Shown here in pieces: positions 1-6,174 of a stretch of 7,758 nt of DNA. Below the pieces are notes generated by a model. It was not told the DNA's origin. It saw nothing but the letters and a program-made list of their open reading frames with translations, and ran no database searches. The position numbers and the translations under genes were made by a program. The stretch is taken from NCBI GenBank assembly GCA_902489645.1, contig CABUAW010000087.1, positions 1 through 7,758 on the forward strand, written 5' to 3'. The first letter of the stretch is position 1, and each line of letters opens with the position of its first letter. Source of the DNA: an uncultured Lachnospiraceae bacterium (lineage in GTDB: Bacteria > Bacillota > Clostridia > Lachnospirales > Lachnospiraceae).

Positions 1-15
1 ATTACTCTCATTTTT

Positions 16-46
16 TATTTTCTTTATTCAACTGATATTTTCTTTA
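16..46. repeat. 11-bp direct repeat, 20-bp period
   Basis: The word TATTTTCTTTA occurs exactly at 16-26 and again at 36-46, so the copies are 20 bp apart, close to two helical turns. They lie in AT-rich DNA upstream of the promoter of the ATPase gene. The spacing would put both copies on the same face of the helix, as for a regulator site, but low-complexity AT sequence can give such repeats by chance. Nothing else is recognisable in 1-76. Confidence 0.4.
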
Positions 47-76
47 CACTAATAAATAGAAATCGGGACGCTTATC

Positions 77-85
77 TGATATAAT
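77..85 (+). promoter_or_regulatory. Extended -10 promoter for the ATPase gene
   Basis: TATAAT at 80-85 is a perfect -10 box and is preceded by TG at 77-78, giving the extended TGnTATAAT form. No good -35 box sits 16-18 bp upstream (TTTACA at 43-48 is too far away), which fits an extended -10 promoter. Transcription would start near 92, leaving a leader of about 24 nt before the ATG at 116. Confidence 0.6.
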
Positions 86-115
86 TAAAGATTAGAAGAG
101 TATGGGGGAATTCAT

Positions 116-853
116 ATGAATCAACAGTTTATTCGGGAGGCTTTGATTGAGTGGGATAAGATAGAAAGGAAAAGCTATTTGAGGGACATTCCGGCGCTTC
201 AATTCAGGAAACCGGTTGTCTTTGAAAGGCCGGTGACATTTTTTGTCGGAGAAAATGGTTCGGGAAAATCAACGCTGCTGGAAGGTATCGCGGTGGCTTA
301 CGGATTTAACCCGGAGGGCGGTACGAAGAACTTTTCATTTTCTACTTACGATTCTCATTCAGAGCTTCATGAGGCGGTACGTTTGACGCGGGGGCCGCGA
401 AAGCCGAAGGGCAGCTATTTTTTAAGGGCCGAGAGCTTCTATAATGTGGCCAGTAAGGCGGAGGATTACCGGGATAACGACCCGGCGGAAATTTATTATG
501 CCAGGTATGGCGGAAAATCATTGCATGAGAGGTCCCATGGCGAAAGCTTTCTGGCGTTGATTCAGGGGGAGTTTGTTCCAAATGGGCTCTACATTTTAGA
601 CGAGCCGGAAGCGGCCTTATCTCCGCAGCGTCAATTGACATTGCTTCTTGAAATCGACCGGCTGGCCAAGGCGGGAGCGCAGTTTATTATTGCCAGCCAT
701 TCACCGATACTTCTCGGATTGCCTGAGGCACAAATCCTATCCTTTGACGGGGAGGCGATTCACCCGTGCGATTATACGCAGACAAGCAGTTATCAGGTAA
801 CGGAAATGTTTATCAATAACCGGGAATATTTTTTAAAACGTCTGTTGTCATAA
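116..853 (+). CDS. Stand-alone ABC/AAA-type ATPase of unknown role
   Basis: This is a 245-residue predicted ATP hydrolase with the full ABC-type motif set and no membrane segment. Walker A GENGSGKST is at residues 45-53, with the lysine at 51. A degenerate signature, SHGES, is at 140-144. Walker B (YILDEPEAALS, catalytic E163) is at 159-169, and the switch histidine is H195 in ASHSP. The short span between Walker A and the signature has no coiled coil, so it is not an SMC, RecF or RecN protein. It resembles the cytosolic 'predicted ATPase' group (COG3910-like) whose function is unknown. The ATG at 116 follows GGGGGAA at 104-110 and is the natural start. No transporter subunit is adjacent, so an ABC-transporter role is not supported. 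The family call is firm for the ATPase fold; the biological role is open. Confidence 0.88.
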   Translation: MNQQFIREALIEWDKIERKSYLRDIPALQFRKPVVFERPVTFFVGENGSGKSTLLEGIAVAYGFNPEGGTKNFSFSTYDSHSELHEAVRLTRGPRKPKGSYFLRAESFYNVASKAEDYRDNDPAEIYYARYGGKSLHERSHGESFLALIQGEFVPNGLYILDEPEAALSPQRQLTLLLEIDRLAKAGAQFIIASHSPILLGLPEAQILSFDGEAIHPCDYTQTSSYQVTEMFINNREYFLKRLLS

Positions 854-867
854 GGCGTTCCATTGGG

Positions 868-954
868 ATGCAACTGTCAGGTGCGGAATTTCAAAGCGCA
901 ATTGGTGGTGGCCAACTGGAATTTCTGCTAAGATATGGGCAGAAATTAAGTTGA
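868..954 (+). CDS. Possible 28-residue leader peptide (doubtful)
   Basis: ATG at 868 opens a 28-codon frame ending in TGA at 952-954, two bases before the AAGGAG ribosome site of the next gene (956-961). The peptide reads MQLSGAEFQS then AIGGGQLEFLLRYGQKLS, with the pattern QL..EF occurring twice because the DNA motif is duplicated in frame. The only ribosome site is a weak AAGG at 852-855, 12 nt from the ATG. Its position suggests a leader peptide, but a chance frame in a short gap is at least as likely. Confidence 0.15.
   Translation: MQLSGAEFQSAIGGGQLEFLLRYGQKLS
920..947. repeat. 9-bp inverted repeat upstream of the XRE gene
   Basis: AATTTCTGC at 920-928 and GCAGAAATT at 939-947 are perfect reverse complements around a 10-bp centre, ending 9 bp before the ribosome site of the XRE gene. 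There is no T-run after it, so it is not a standard terminator for the preceding gene. It could be a dimer-binding operator used in autoregulation by the XRE protein, or a hairpin in its leader. The same gap holds a related direct copy: ATTGG, CAACTG and GGAATTTC occur in order at 862-892 and again at 901-925. No convincing promoter hexamer pair is seen in 854-970. Confidence 0.5.
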
Positions 955-970
955 AAAGGAGAATTAATGA

Positions 971-1966
971 ATGATTTTAGCGGAAAAGATAGTCTATTTG
1001 AGAAAGAAAAAGGGATGGTCCCAGGAAGAGCTGGCTGAAAAGCTGGATATATCCAGACAGTCGGTTTCAAAGTGGGAGCTGGATGCATCCATACCGGATT
1101 TGGATAAGATTGTAAAACTCAGCGAACTTTTCGGCGTTACTACGGATTATTTGCTGAAGGAGGAGATTCAGGAAATCTCCGGCGACGTGCCGGAAGTCTT
1201 TGAGGAAGCTTTGGCGCCATCTGTGCGAAAGGTGTCTGCGGAGGAAGCAGATGCGTTTATGGATTTGACAAGAAAAATGTCGGGGCGGATTGCCTTTGCG
1301 ATTACTTTATTTATTTTGTCGCCGGTTCCGCTGATTTTTTTAAGCGGGGTCGCGGAATATAAGAACAGCCGTCTGACAGAAGATATGGCCGGCGGATTTG
1401 GCGCGGCCATTCTTTTGATTTTAGTCGCCGTAGGCGTTGCGGTCCTGATTCTCAACGGGATGCAGCTTTCTGAATTCGAATATCTGGAAACAGAGGCCAT
1501 ACAAACAGACAGAATACTTACAGAGCGGGTGGAAGAAGCGCGGAGGACATTTGAGCCGACGTTTCGCGTCACTGTAACGATTGGCGTATTTTTGTGTATT
1601 ATCGGCGTGATTCCCCTGCTTATGTCGGTGGGATTTACAAGTGATGAATTCGTTTATATCTGCTGTCTCGACATTCTTCTGGTTTTAATTGCCATCGGCG
1701 TGCATTTTTTTGTGCGTTACGGCATGATTTATGATGCCTATGATAAATTACTCCAGCGGGGCGATTATACGGAAGAAAAAAAGGCTCTCGGCCGAAAAAC
1801 GTCCTTTTTCCCAAAGATTTACTGGTGTCTGGTGACAGCCGTTTATCTGGGAATCAGCTTTTATTTTTCCAATTGGGAAATCAGTTGGATTGTCTGGCCG
1901 GTGGCCGGCGTTTTGTTTGTCGCTTTAAATGGTGTTGTCCAGGCGGTGGCCGGCAAATCAAAATGA
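971..1966 (+). CDS. XRE-family regulator with a C-terminal membrane domain
   Basis: This 331-residue protein begins with a Cro/CI-type helix-turn-helix domain (about residues 4-61). It includes the typical WSQEELAEKLDISRQSVSKWE stretch around residues 16-36, with the recognition helix near ISRQSVSKWE. A polar linker (62-106) leads to about six hydrophobic segments, near 107-127, 142-163, 199-220, 228-249, 282-299 and 304-325. It is therefore likely a membrane-anchored one-component DNA-binding protein; the ligand is unknown. Proteins of this layout are common in gut Clostridia. The ATG at 971 is 9 nt after AAGGAG (956-961). An out-of-frame ATG at 967 gives only a 23-codon frame. The 3' end overlaps the converging MATE gene by 9 bp. 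A link to that transporter or to the upstream ATPase is only suggested by proximity. Confidence 0.85.
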   Translation: MILAEKIVYLRKKKGWSQEELAEKLDISRQSVSKWELDASIPDLDKIVKLSELFGVTTDYLLKEEIQEISGDVPEVFEEALAPSVRKVSAEEADAFMDLTRKMSGRIAFAITLFILSPVPLIFLSGVAEYKNSRLTEDMAGGFGAAILLILVAVGVAVLILNGMQLSEFEYLETEAIQTDRILTERVEEARRTFEPTFRVTVTIGVFLCIIGVIPLLMSVGFTSDEFVYICCLDILLVLIAIGVHFFVRYGMIYDAYDKLLQRGDYTEEKKALGRKTSFFPKIYWCLVTAVYLGISFYFSNWEISWIVWPVAGVLFVALNGVVQAVAGKSK

Positions 1967-3358
1967 GGATTCCAGACTTTTTTTCGTCTTATATAAAATA
2001 ACGGCAACGGCGGCGAAGGTCAGCGTATCGGCTACGGGCATGAAAAACGGAAGGGCATAAAGGCCCCCGAACATGGGCAGCAGGATAGGAAGACCGGCCC
2101 CAAAAACGATTTCACGTGTTACGGACAGAATCGAGGATTCCTTTGCTCTGCCGAGGGATTGTAAAAAGATGAAGGTCCCTTTATTGACACAGGCCAGAAT
2201 CAGGAGGCAGAGCTGTCCCCGGATAAACCAGACGGCAAATTGGGTGTAATAGATACTTTCATTTGCCGAACCGAAAAGCCCGATAAGCTGATATGGAAAC
2301 AGCAGAAAGATAAAGGAGGCAATCAGCCCGACAAGGGTTTCGGCAAGCATCAGACGTTTCATTAATCCGATAACCCGGTCATTTCGCTTTGCACCGATGT
2401 TATAACCGGAAATCGGTATACATCCGGCGGCCAGACCTGCGGAAATGGAAATAATAATCTGAAAAAATTTCATCACAATGCCTGTGATTGCCGTAGGAAT
2501 CTGGGCATATTCCGGCTGGCAGAATACGGCGTCCATGGCCCCGTATTTTATGGACATATTGAGCGTGGCGGCCATTGAAAGAACGATAGAGATTTGGGAA
2601 AGAAAGCTGGCCGAACCCAGGGACAGAATTTTCTTCGCCACTTCCGGCCGGAAAATGAAACAGCTTTTATCCAGTGTTATGGCCTTCATTCGGAACAGAT
2701 AGGCTGCGGCTAAAATTGCGGAGACAATCTGGCCCGCGATTGTAGCTATGGCAGCTCCGGCCATTCCCCAGTGCAGAAGGTAGATGCAGATGGGGTCAAA
2801 TATAATATTGATGATGGCGCCAATCAACAGGGTCGCCATGGCAAAACGGGGACTGCCGTCGGAGCGGATGATGGGATTCAGAGCCTGTCCGAACATATAA
2901 AAAGGCACGCCAAGCGTAATCCAGAAAAAATATTCCTTTGACATCTGGAAGGTTTCCTCATTGACCCGGCCGCCAAAGGCGCTGATAATCGCTTCCTGGA
3001 AAACCAGATAAATGACCATAAGTACAAGACTCGCCGCAATGACGGCAATGACAGAGCTGCCGATACCCTGTCCGGCCTTATCCTTTTGTTTGGCGCCGAG
3101 ATTGATGCTGACAAAGGTGCAGCAGCCGTCGCCAATCATGACGGCAATGGCGATAGCTATGACAGTGGTAGGGAAAATGACAGTGTTGGCCGCATTGCCA
3201 TAAGAACCAAGGTCATCCGCATTTGCTATGAATATCTGGTCAACGATATTGTAAAGCGCGGCCACAAGCATGGAAATGACGCAGGGAAGGGCATATTTCC
3301 ACATAAGTTTCCCTAAATGTTCTTTTTCAAGATAATCGTTTGTATTTGTTTCAATCAC
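1958..3358 (-). CDS. MATE-family multidrug/cation efflux transporter
   Basis: This is a 466-residue polytopic membrane protein of the MATE family (MepA/NorM-like), expected to export cationic or organic compounds in exchange for Na+ or H+. It has the expected length and about twelve membrane helices in two halves. Family landmarks include YNIVDQIFIA near 36-45, NPIIRSDGSPRFAM at 161-174, the loop with GMAGAAIAT at 198-206, and PISGYNIGAKR at 315-325, which mirrors SINLGAK at 84-90 of the first half. The start is GTG at 3356-3358, chosen because GGAGG (3366-3370 on the complement) sits 7 nt upstream; the next internal ATG is codon 19. It is transcribed away from the SGNH gene, from its own promoter. 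The substrate cannot be told from sequence. Its 3' end lies inside the last codons of the XRE gene, with no terminator of its own. Confidence 0.93.
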   Translation of the reverse strand: MIETNTNDYLEKEHLGKLMWKYALPCVISMLVAALYNIVDQIFIANADDLGSYGNAANTVIFPTTVIAIAIAVMIGDGCCTFVSINLGAKQKDKAGQGIGSSVIAVIAASLVLMVIYLVFQEAIISAFGGRVNEETFQMSKEYFFWITLGVPFYMFGQALNPIIRSDGSPRFAMATLLIGAIINIIFDPICIYLLHWGMAGAAIATIAGQIVSAILAAAYLFRMKAITLDKSCFIFRPEVAKKILSLGSASFLSQISIVLSMAATLNMSIKYGAMDAVFCQPEYAQIPTAITGIVMKFFQIIISISAGLAAGCIPISGYNIGAKRNDRVIGLMKRLMLAETLVGLIASFIFLLFPYQLIGLFGSANESIYYTQFAVWFIRGQLCLLILACVNKGTFIFLQSLGRAKESSILSVTREIVFGAGLPILLPMFGGLYALPFFMPVADTLTFAAVAVILYKTKKSLESSF

Positions 3359-3419
3359 GTTAAAACCTCCCCCGGAACAACCGTATTCGATGGTGTATAT
3401 TCAATTTGACTCTATATTT

Positions 3420-3447
3420 ATCATACCTTTGGCACTGTCAAAGTCAA
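3420..3447 (-). promoter_or_regulatory. Promoter of the MATE gene
   Basis: On the minus strand TTGACT (3442-3447) is followed after 16 bp by TATGAT (3420-3425), each one mismatch from consensus. Transcription would start near 3413, giving a leader of about 55 nt. A second -35-like TTGACA at 3436-3441 abuts the first but has no good -10 at the right distance. TTGACT recurs in inverted orientation at 3406-3411, so the -10 and start region are bracketed by a 6-bp inverted pair. Confidence 0.55.
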
Positions 3448-3474
3448 GGAATCGGGCGCTTTAATAAGTTGAAG

Positions 3475-3504
3475 TAGACGCGGATATTTGTTTTCATTTA
3501 TAAT
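3475..3504 (+). promoter_or_regulatory. Promoter of the SGNH hydrolase gene
   Basis: A perfect -10 box TATAAT is at 3499-3504. TAGACG at 3475-3480 is a 4-of-6 match to the -35 box with an 18-bp spacer. The start would be near 3511, about 32 nt before the ATG, leaving room for the GGAGG at 3530-3534. Confidence 0.5.
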
Positions 3505-3542
3505 GAATTTGGATATACATAAAATGGTCGGAGGCGATAGGG

Positions 3543-4196
3543 ATGGCAAAGAAACGGATTATTTGTTTTGGGGATTCAAATACATGGGGCTACAATCCGG
3601 CGACGGGAGAACGGTACGATGAAAATACCCGTTGGCCGATGCGGATGCAGCAGATGTTAGGCGACGAATATCAGGTGATTGAGGAAGGTCAGAACGGACG
3701 AACCATTTCCTGCGAGGACCCGTGGGAATGGGGAAACAAAAAAGGGATGGATTATGTTCTGCCGATGGTGGAAAGCCATGCACCCTTTGATATGCTGATA
3801 ATCATGCTTGGCTCGAATGAATTAAAGAAAAAATTTCATCTTCCGGCCGGAGATATTGCCGGAGGACTTCAAAATATGATGATGCGCCTGAAAGGCTTTT
3901 TGAACTATAAGTGTCGGCAGCCGGATACAAAGATTCTTATCGTCTCTCCGGTGCATGTGGGCGAGGGCATAGAAACGTCGCCCTTTGCCGAATTTTTTGA
4001 AGGGAAAGCGGCGGTGGAAAATTCAAAGCGGATGGCCTACTGGTATCGGCTGGTGGCCGAGCAGTTTGACTGTGAATTTTTCGATGCGGCGACAGTAGCC
4101 GAACCGGGCGATGTGGACAGCATCCATTTATCGGCGGAGGGGCATCTGAAATTGGCAAAAGCGCTGGCAAAAAAGGTGAATGAAATATGGAGTTAG
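3543..4196 (+). CDS. SGNH/GDSL-family esterase or acyltransferase
   Basis: This 217-residue cytosolic protein has no signal peptide and a complete SGNH catalytic set. Block I is GDSN at 10-13 with nucleophile S12. Block II glycine is G52 in NGRT. Block III is GSNE at 90-93 with N92 for the oxyanion hole. Block V is D192-S-I-H195, supplying the Asp/His of the triad. The N-terminal pattern (FGDSNTWGY), VIEEG at 45-49 and IIMLG at 86-90 recall the Mycobacterium smegmatis arylesterase/acyltransferase (MsAcT) group as I remember it. Hydrolysis or transfer of short acyl esters is therefore likely; the natural substrate is unknown. Block III has Glu where GTND-type members have Asp. GGAGG at 3530-3534 is 8 nt before the ATG. 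It appears monocistronic, ending at the terminator at 4207-4238. Confidence 0.9.
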   Translation: MAKKRIICFGDSNTWGYNPATGERYDENTRWPMRMQQMLGDEYQVIEEGQNGRTISCEDPWEWGNKKGMDYVLPMVESHAPFDMLIIMLGSNELKKKFHLPAGDIAGGLQNMMMRLKGFLNYKCRQPDTKILIVSPVHVGEGIETSPFAEFFEGKAAVENSKRMAYWYRLVAEQFDCEFFDAATVAEPGDVDSIHLSAEGHLKLAKALAKKVNEIWS

Positions 4197-4206
4197 GATG
4201 AGAAAG

Positions 4207-4238
4207 ACCGCTCTCTGCCCGATGGGCATGGGAGCGGT
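4207..4238. terminator. Hairpin between two converging genes, probable bidirectional terminator
   Basis: ACCGCTC at 4207-4213 pairs with GAGCGGT-type sequence ending at 4238, and the stem continues through TGCCC (4216-4220) with GGGCA (4224-4228) around a GAT loop. Only one bulged base (4229) and one G-T pair (4214/4231) interrupt it. It lies between the stop of the SGNH gene (4196) and the stop of rqcH (4245), so it can serve both. The T-rich tails are weak: CTTTCTC on the minus strand, and only TT followed by a mixed tract on the plus strand. Confidence 0.7.
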
Positions 4239-4244
4239 TTGCTG

Positions 4245-6014
4245 TCATAAAAAACGGGGACGAGGGTATTCGTTTGCAAGCCGGATGTCCGAGATGTCCG
4301 GCTCTATCATCATGGAATAATTGGTGTGATAGATGACAAAGCCCGGCTTTCCCGAGTTGGGTTTCTTCACATGTTTTCGCTGAATATAATCGATTTCCAC
4401 TTTTTCACCGGCCCGGTTTTTGGAGTAAAAGGCGGCGAGGCGGGCGGCCTCTTCAAAGGTACGGTCCGGCAGCTCGCTTCCCCCGCTTTTGACGATGACG
4501 TGGGAACCGGGGATACCTTTGGCATGGAACCACCAGTCGCCGCCGTTGGCAAATTTGAAGGTCAGCTCTTCGTTTTGAAGGTTATTTTTTCCGACGTACA
4601 TGTCATAGCCGTCCGAGGAAACATAGTGGAGCGGCTGGCTCGTCAGTTTTTGCTTTTTCACATTTTTGCCGCCGTTATGACGCTTCACATAACCGGCCTG
4701 AATGAGTTCTTCCTTAATCTGGGCCAGGTCCCCCTCCGTTTGGGCCAAATCCAGGGCCGTGCTGATGGAGTCCAGGTGTTCCATTTCGTCATGAGTTTCT
4801 TTGGTCAGGGTGGACAGGGCTTCAAATGTACGTTTGAGCTTACCGTACCGTTCAAAATATTTTTTTGAATTTTCCTGTGGCGTAAGCTGAGGCTCCAGAG
4901 GAATGGTGATTTCTTTATCCGTATAGTAATTCAGACAGGTCAGGCTTTTCGCGCCCTCCTCCAATCCATAGCCGTAGGTATTAATCATTTCGCCGTAAAT
5001 CTTATATTTTTCCCGTTTTTCCGTATCCTTTAACTGTTTTAATTGTAAATCATATTTTTTACGGCTCCTGTCCAGGGCGGTACTCACGACATGGCGCAAA
5101 TCATGGGATTTCTGGCGGATGCGGGTGGACGCATTTTTCTCCGCATAATAGGTGCGAAGCACTGTGGAAATGGAATCGAAATCCCGGCTGTCGCAGTCGC
5201 CGTAGCATGTCAGCGGCAGGGCGGAAAATTCCACGGGTTCTTTGCCCCGGTAAATAATGACGGGCGAGAAATCCCGGTTTTTTACATCTTCCATGAGGCG
5301 GCAAAAAACGCCGAACAAATGGAGTTTTTCCGCGTCGGATAGTCCGCTGGTGCTTACGCCGGAATCGACGGAGGCCCGGTAGCAGATTTCCTCGGCGATG
5401 ACCGGGCTGATTCCGGTCAGGCTTGTATAAAGGGCTTTTCCTACAGGCAGAGGCTTAGATAAAACCTTTTCGGTAAAGTCCTTTGTCTCGATGGTCACAG
5501 GATTCATCTTCGACATGGTGTTCGGAATGAAATAGCTGCGTCCCGGCAGAACCTCCCGGACGGAGCTGACATTGAGAGAAATATGTTTGATACTGTCGAT
5601 GATAGTACCGTCGGGCTGACAGAAGATAATATTGCTGTGTTTGCCCATCAATTCCACAATAAGGAATTTCGTACATAAATCACCCAATTCATTTAAGTGT
5701 TCAATTTCAAATTTTATAATACGTTCCATTTCCGGCTGGACGATGGAAACGATACGGCCGCCGCTGATGTGCTTTCGAAGCAGCATACAGAAGTTGGGGG
5801 CCACCATCGGGTTTGTCCCCGCCTCCGTTGTCAGATAAGCCAGAGGCAGCGAAGGGCTGGCCGAGAGGAGCAGGCGGTAGTTATTCCGATTGTTTTTAAT
5901 CGTCAGAACAATGGCGTCGTTCTCCGGCTGATATATTTTATTAATACGGCCGTCAATCAGCCGTTCATTTAGTTCCCATACAAGGCTGGAAATTACGATT
6001 CCGTCAAAAGCCAT
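4245..6014 (-). CDS. rqcH: RqcH, NFACT-family ribosome quality control factor (Rqc2/FbpA homologue)
   Basis: This 589-residue protein matches the bacterial Rqc2 homologue, which binds stalled 50S subunits and recruits tRNA-Ala to add C-terminal alanine tails that mark broken nascent chains for decay. In older annotation it is called fibronectin-binding protein A. The NFACT-N domain covers about 1-190, including FDGIVI at the start and the stretch RIVSIVQPEMERIIKFE at 87-103. A helix-hairpin-helix part follows (LTGISPVIAEEI, about 199-210), then a long charged coiled-coil segment (about 285-445). The NFACT-R domain lies near 460-560, with DGYDMYVGKNN and DWWFHAKGIPGSHVI at 493-507. Length is normal. 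Position 97 is Glu where the B. subtilis protein has Asp in the essential Asp97-Arg98 pair; R98 is kept. The ATG follows AAGGAGA (6021-6027 on the complement). It is divergent from the yicC operon. Confidence 0.95.
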   Translation of the reverse strand: MAFDGIVISSLVWELNERLIDGRINKIYQPENDAIVLTIKNNRNNYRLLLSASPSLPLAYLTTEAGTNPMVAPNFCMLLRKHISGGRIVSIVQPEMERIIKFEIEHLNELGDLCTKFLIVELMGKHSNIIFCQPDGTIIDSIKHISLNVSSVREVLPGRSYFIPNTMSKMNPVTIETKDFTEKVLSKPLPVGKALYTSLTGISPVIAEEICYRASVDSGVSTSGLSDAEKLHLFGVFCRLMEDVKNRDFSPVIIYRGKEPVEFSALPLTCYGDCDSRDFDSISTVLRTYYAEKNASTRIRQKSHDLRHVVSTALDRSRKKYDLQLKQLKDTEKREKYKIYGEMINTYGYGLEEGAKSLTCLNYYTDKEITIPLEPQLTPQENSKKYFERYGKLKRTFEALSTLTKETHDEMEHLDSISTALDLAQTEGDLAQIKEELIQAGYVKRHNGGKNVKKQKLTSQPLHYVSSDGYDMYVGKNNLQNEELTFKFANGGDWWFHAKGIPGSHVIVKSGGSELPDRTFEEAARLAAFYSKNRAGEKVEIDYIQRKHVKKPNSGKPGFVIYHTNYSMMIEPDISDIRLANEYPRPRFL

Positions 6015-6048
6015 AGGTATTCTCCTTACTGAAATTTAAATTACATAA

Positions 6049-6077
6049 AGTATATCAAATATTAAAATTTTGTACAA
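6049..6077 (-). promoter_or_regulatory. Promoter of rqcH
   Basis: On the minus strand TTGTAC (6072-6077) is followed after exactly 17 bp by TATACT (6049-6054), and a TG precedes the -10 in extended form (TGATATACT). Transcription would start near 6042, giving a leader of about 28 nt that contains the AAGGAGA ribosome site. Confidence 0.7.
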
Positions 6078-6096
6078 GAGATGGCGGGAGAAACTA

Positions 6097-6125
6097 TTGA
6101 CGGTATTTTTTATTTGAATTATAAT
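6097..6125 (+). promoter_or_regulatory. Promoter of the yicC-remA-gmk operon
   Basis: TTGACG at 6097-6102 (5 of 6) and a perfect TATAAT at 6120-6125 are separated by the ideal 17 bp. The start would fall near 6132, giving a leader of about 76 nt. The -35 box is only 19 bp from the -35 box of the divergent rqcH promoter, so one bound protein could affect both. Confidence 0.8.
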
Positions 6126-6132
6126 AAATTGA

Positions 6133-6174
6133 TATGGTTATACAATAGCCTTACTATGGAAAGATATAACCATA
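6133..6174. repeat. Perfect 10-bp inverted repeat at the yicC operon transcript start
   Basis: TATGGTTATA at 6133-6142 and TATAACCATA at 6165-6174 are exact reverse complements with 22 bp between them. The arm centres are 32 bp apart, about three helical turns. The left arm begins within a base or two of the predicted transcription start (about 6132), and the right arm ends 20 bp before the GGGAG ribosome site (6194-6198). It may be a repressor operator or an RNA stem in the leader. There is no T-run after it, so it is not a terminator. Confidence 0.6.

Noticed and set aside
967..969. ATG four bases before the chosen start of the XRE gene
   Set aside because: It is out of frame and closes after 23 codons; the ATG at 971 gives the full HTH domain and has better spacing from AAGGAG.
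1168..1572. 134-codon open frame on the minus strand
   Set aside because: It is a low-complexity Ser/Thr/Ala-rich shadow antisense to the membrane domain of the XRE regulator.
1897..1920. Terminator-like hairpin GCCGG-TGG-CCGGC followed by TTTTGTTTGT
   Set aside because: It is inside the coding region of the XRE gene, 44 bp before the stop, with only a 5-bp stem and an interrupted T-run; an efficient terminator there would cut the message before its stop codon.
3436..3441. Perfect TTGACA on the minus strand as the -35 box of the MATE gene
   Set aside because: At 16-18 bp downstream only poor -10 matches exist (such as AATATA); the adjacent TTGACT pairs much better with TATGAT at 16 bp.
4326..4868. 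180-codon open frame on the plus strand
   Set aside because: It lies wholly antisense to the NFACT-R and coiled-coil part of rqcH, whose protein is clearly conserved; no ribosome site or family pattern supports it.
4245..6014. Surface adhesin (fibronectin-binding protein A) as the role of the 589-residue protein
   Set aside because: The protein has no signal peptide or cell-wall anchor, and its NFACT-N, coiled-coil and NFACT-R layout matches the ribosome-bound RqcH/Rqc2 family; the adhesin name is a legacy label.
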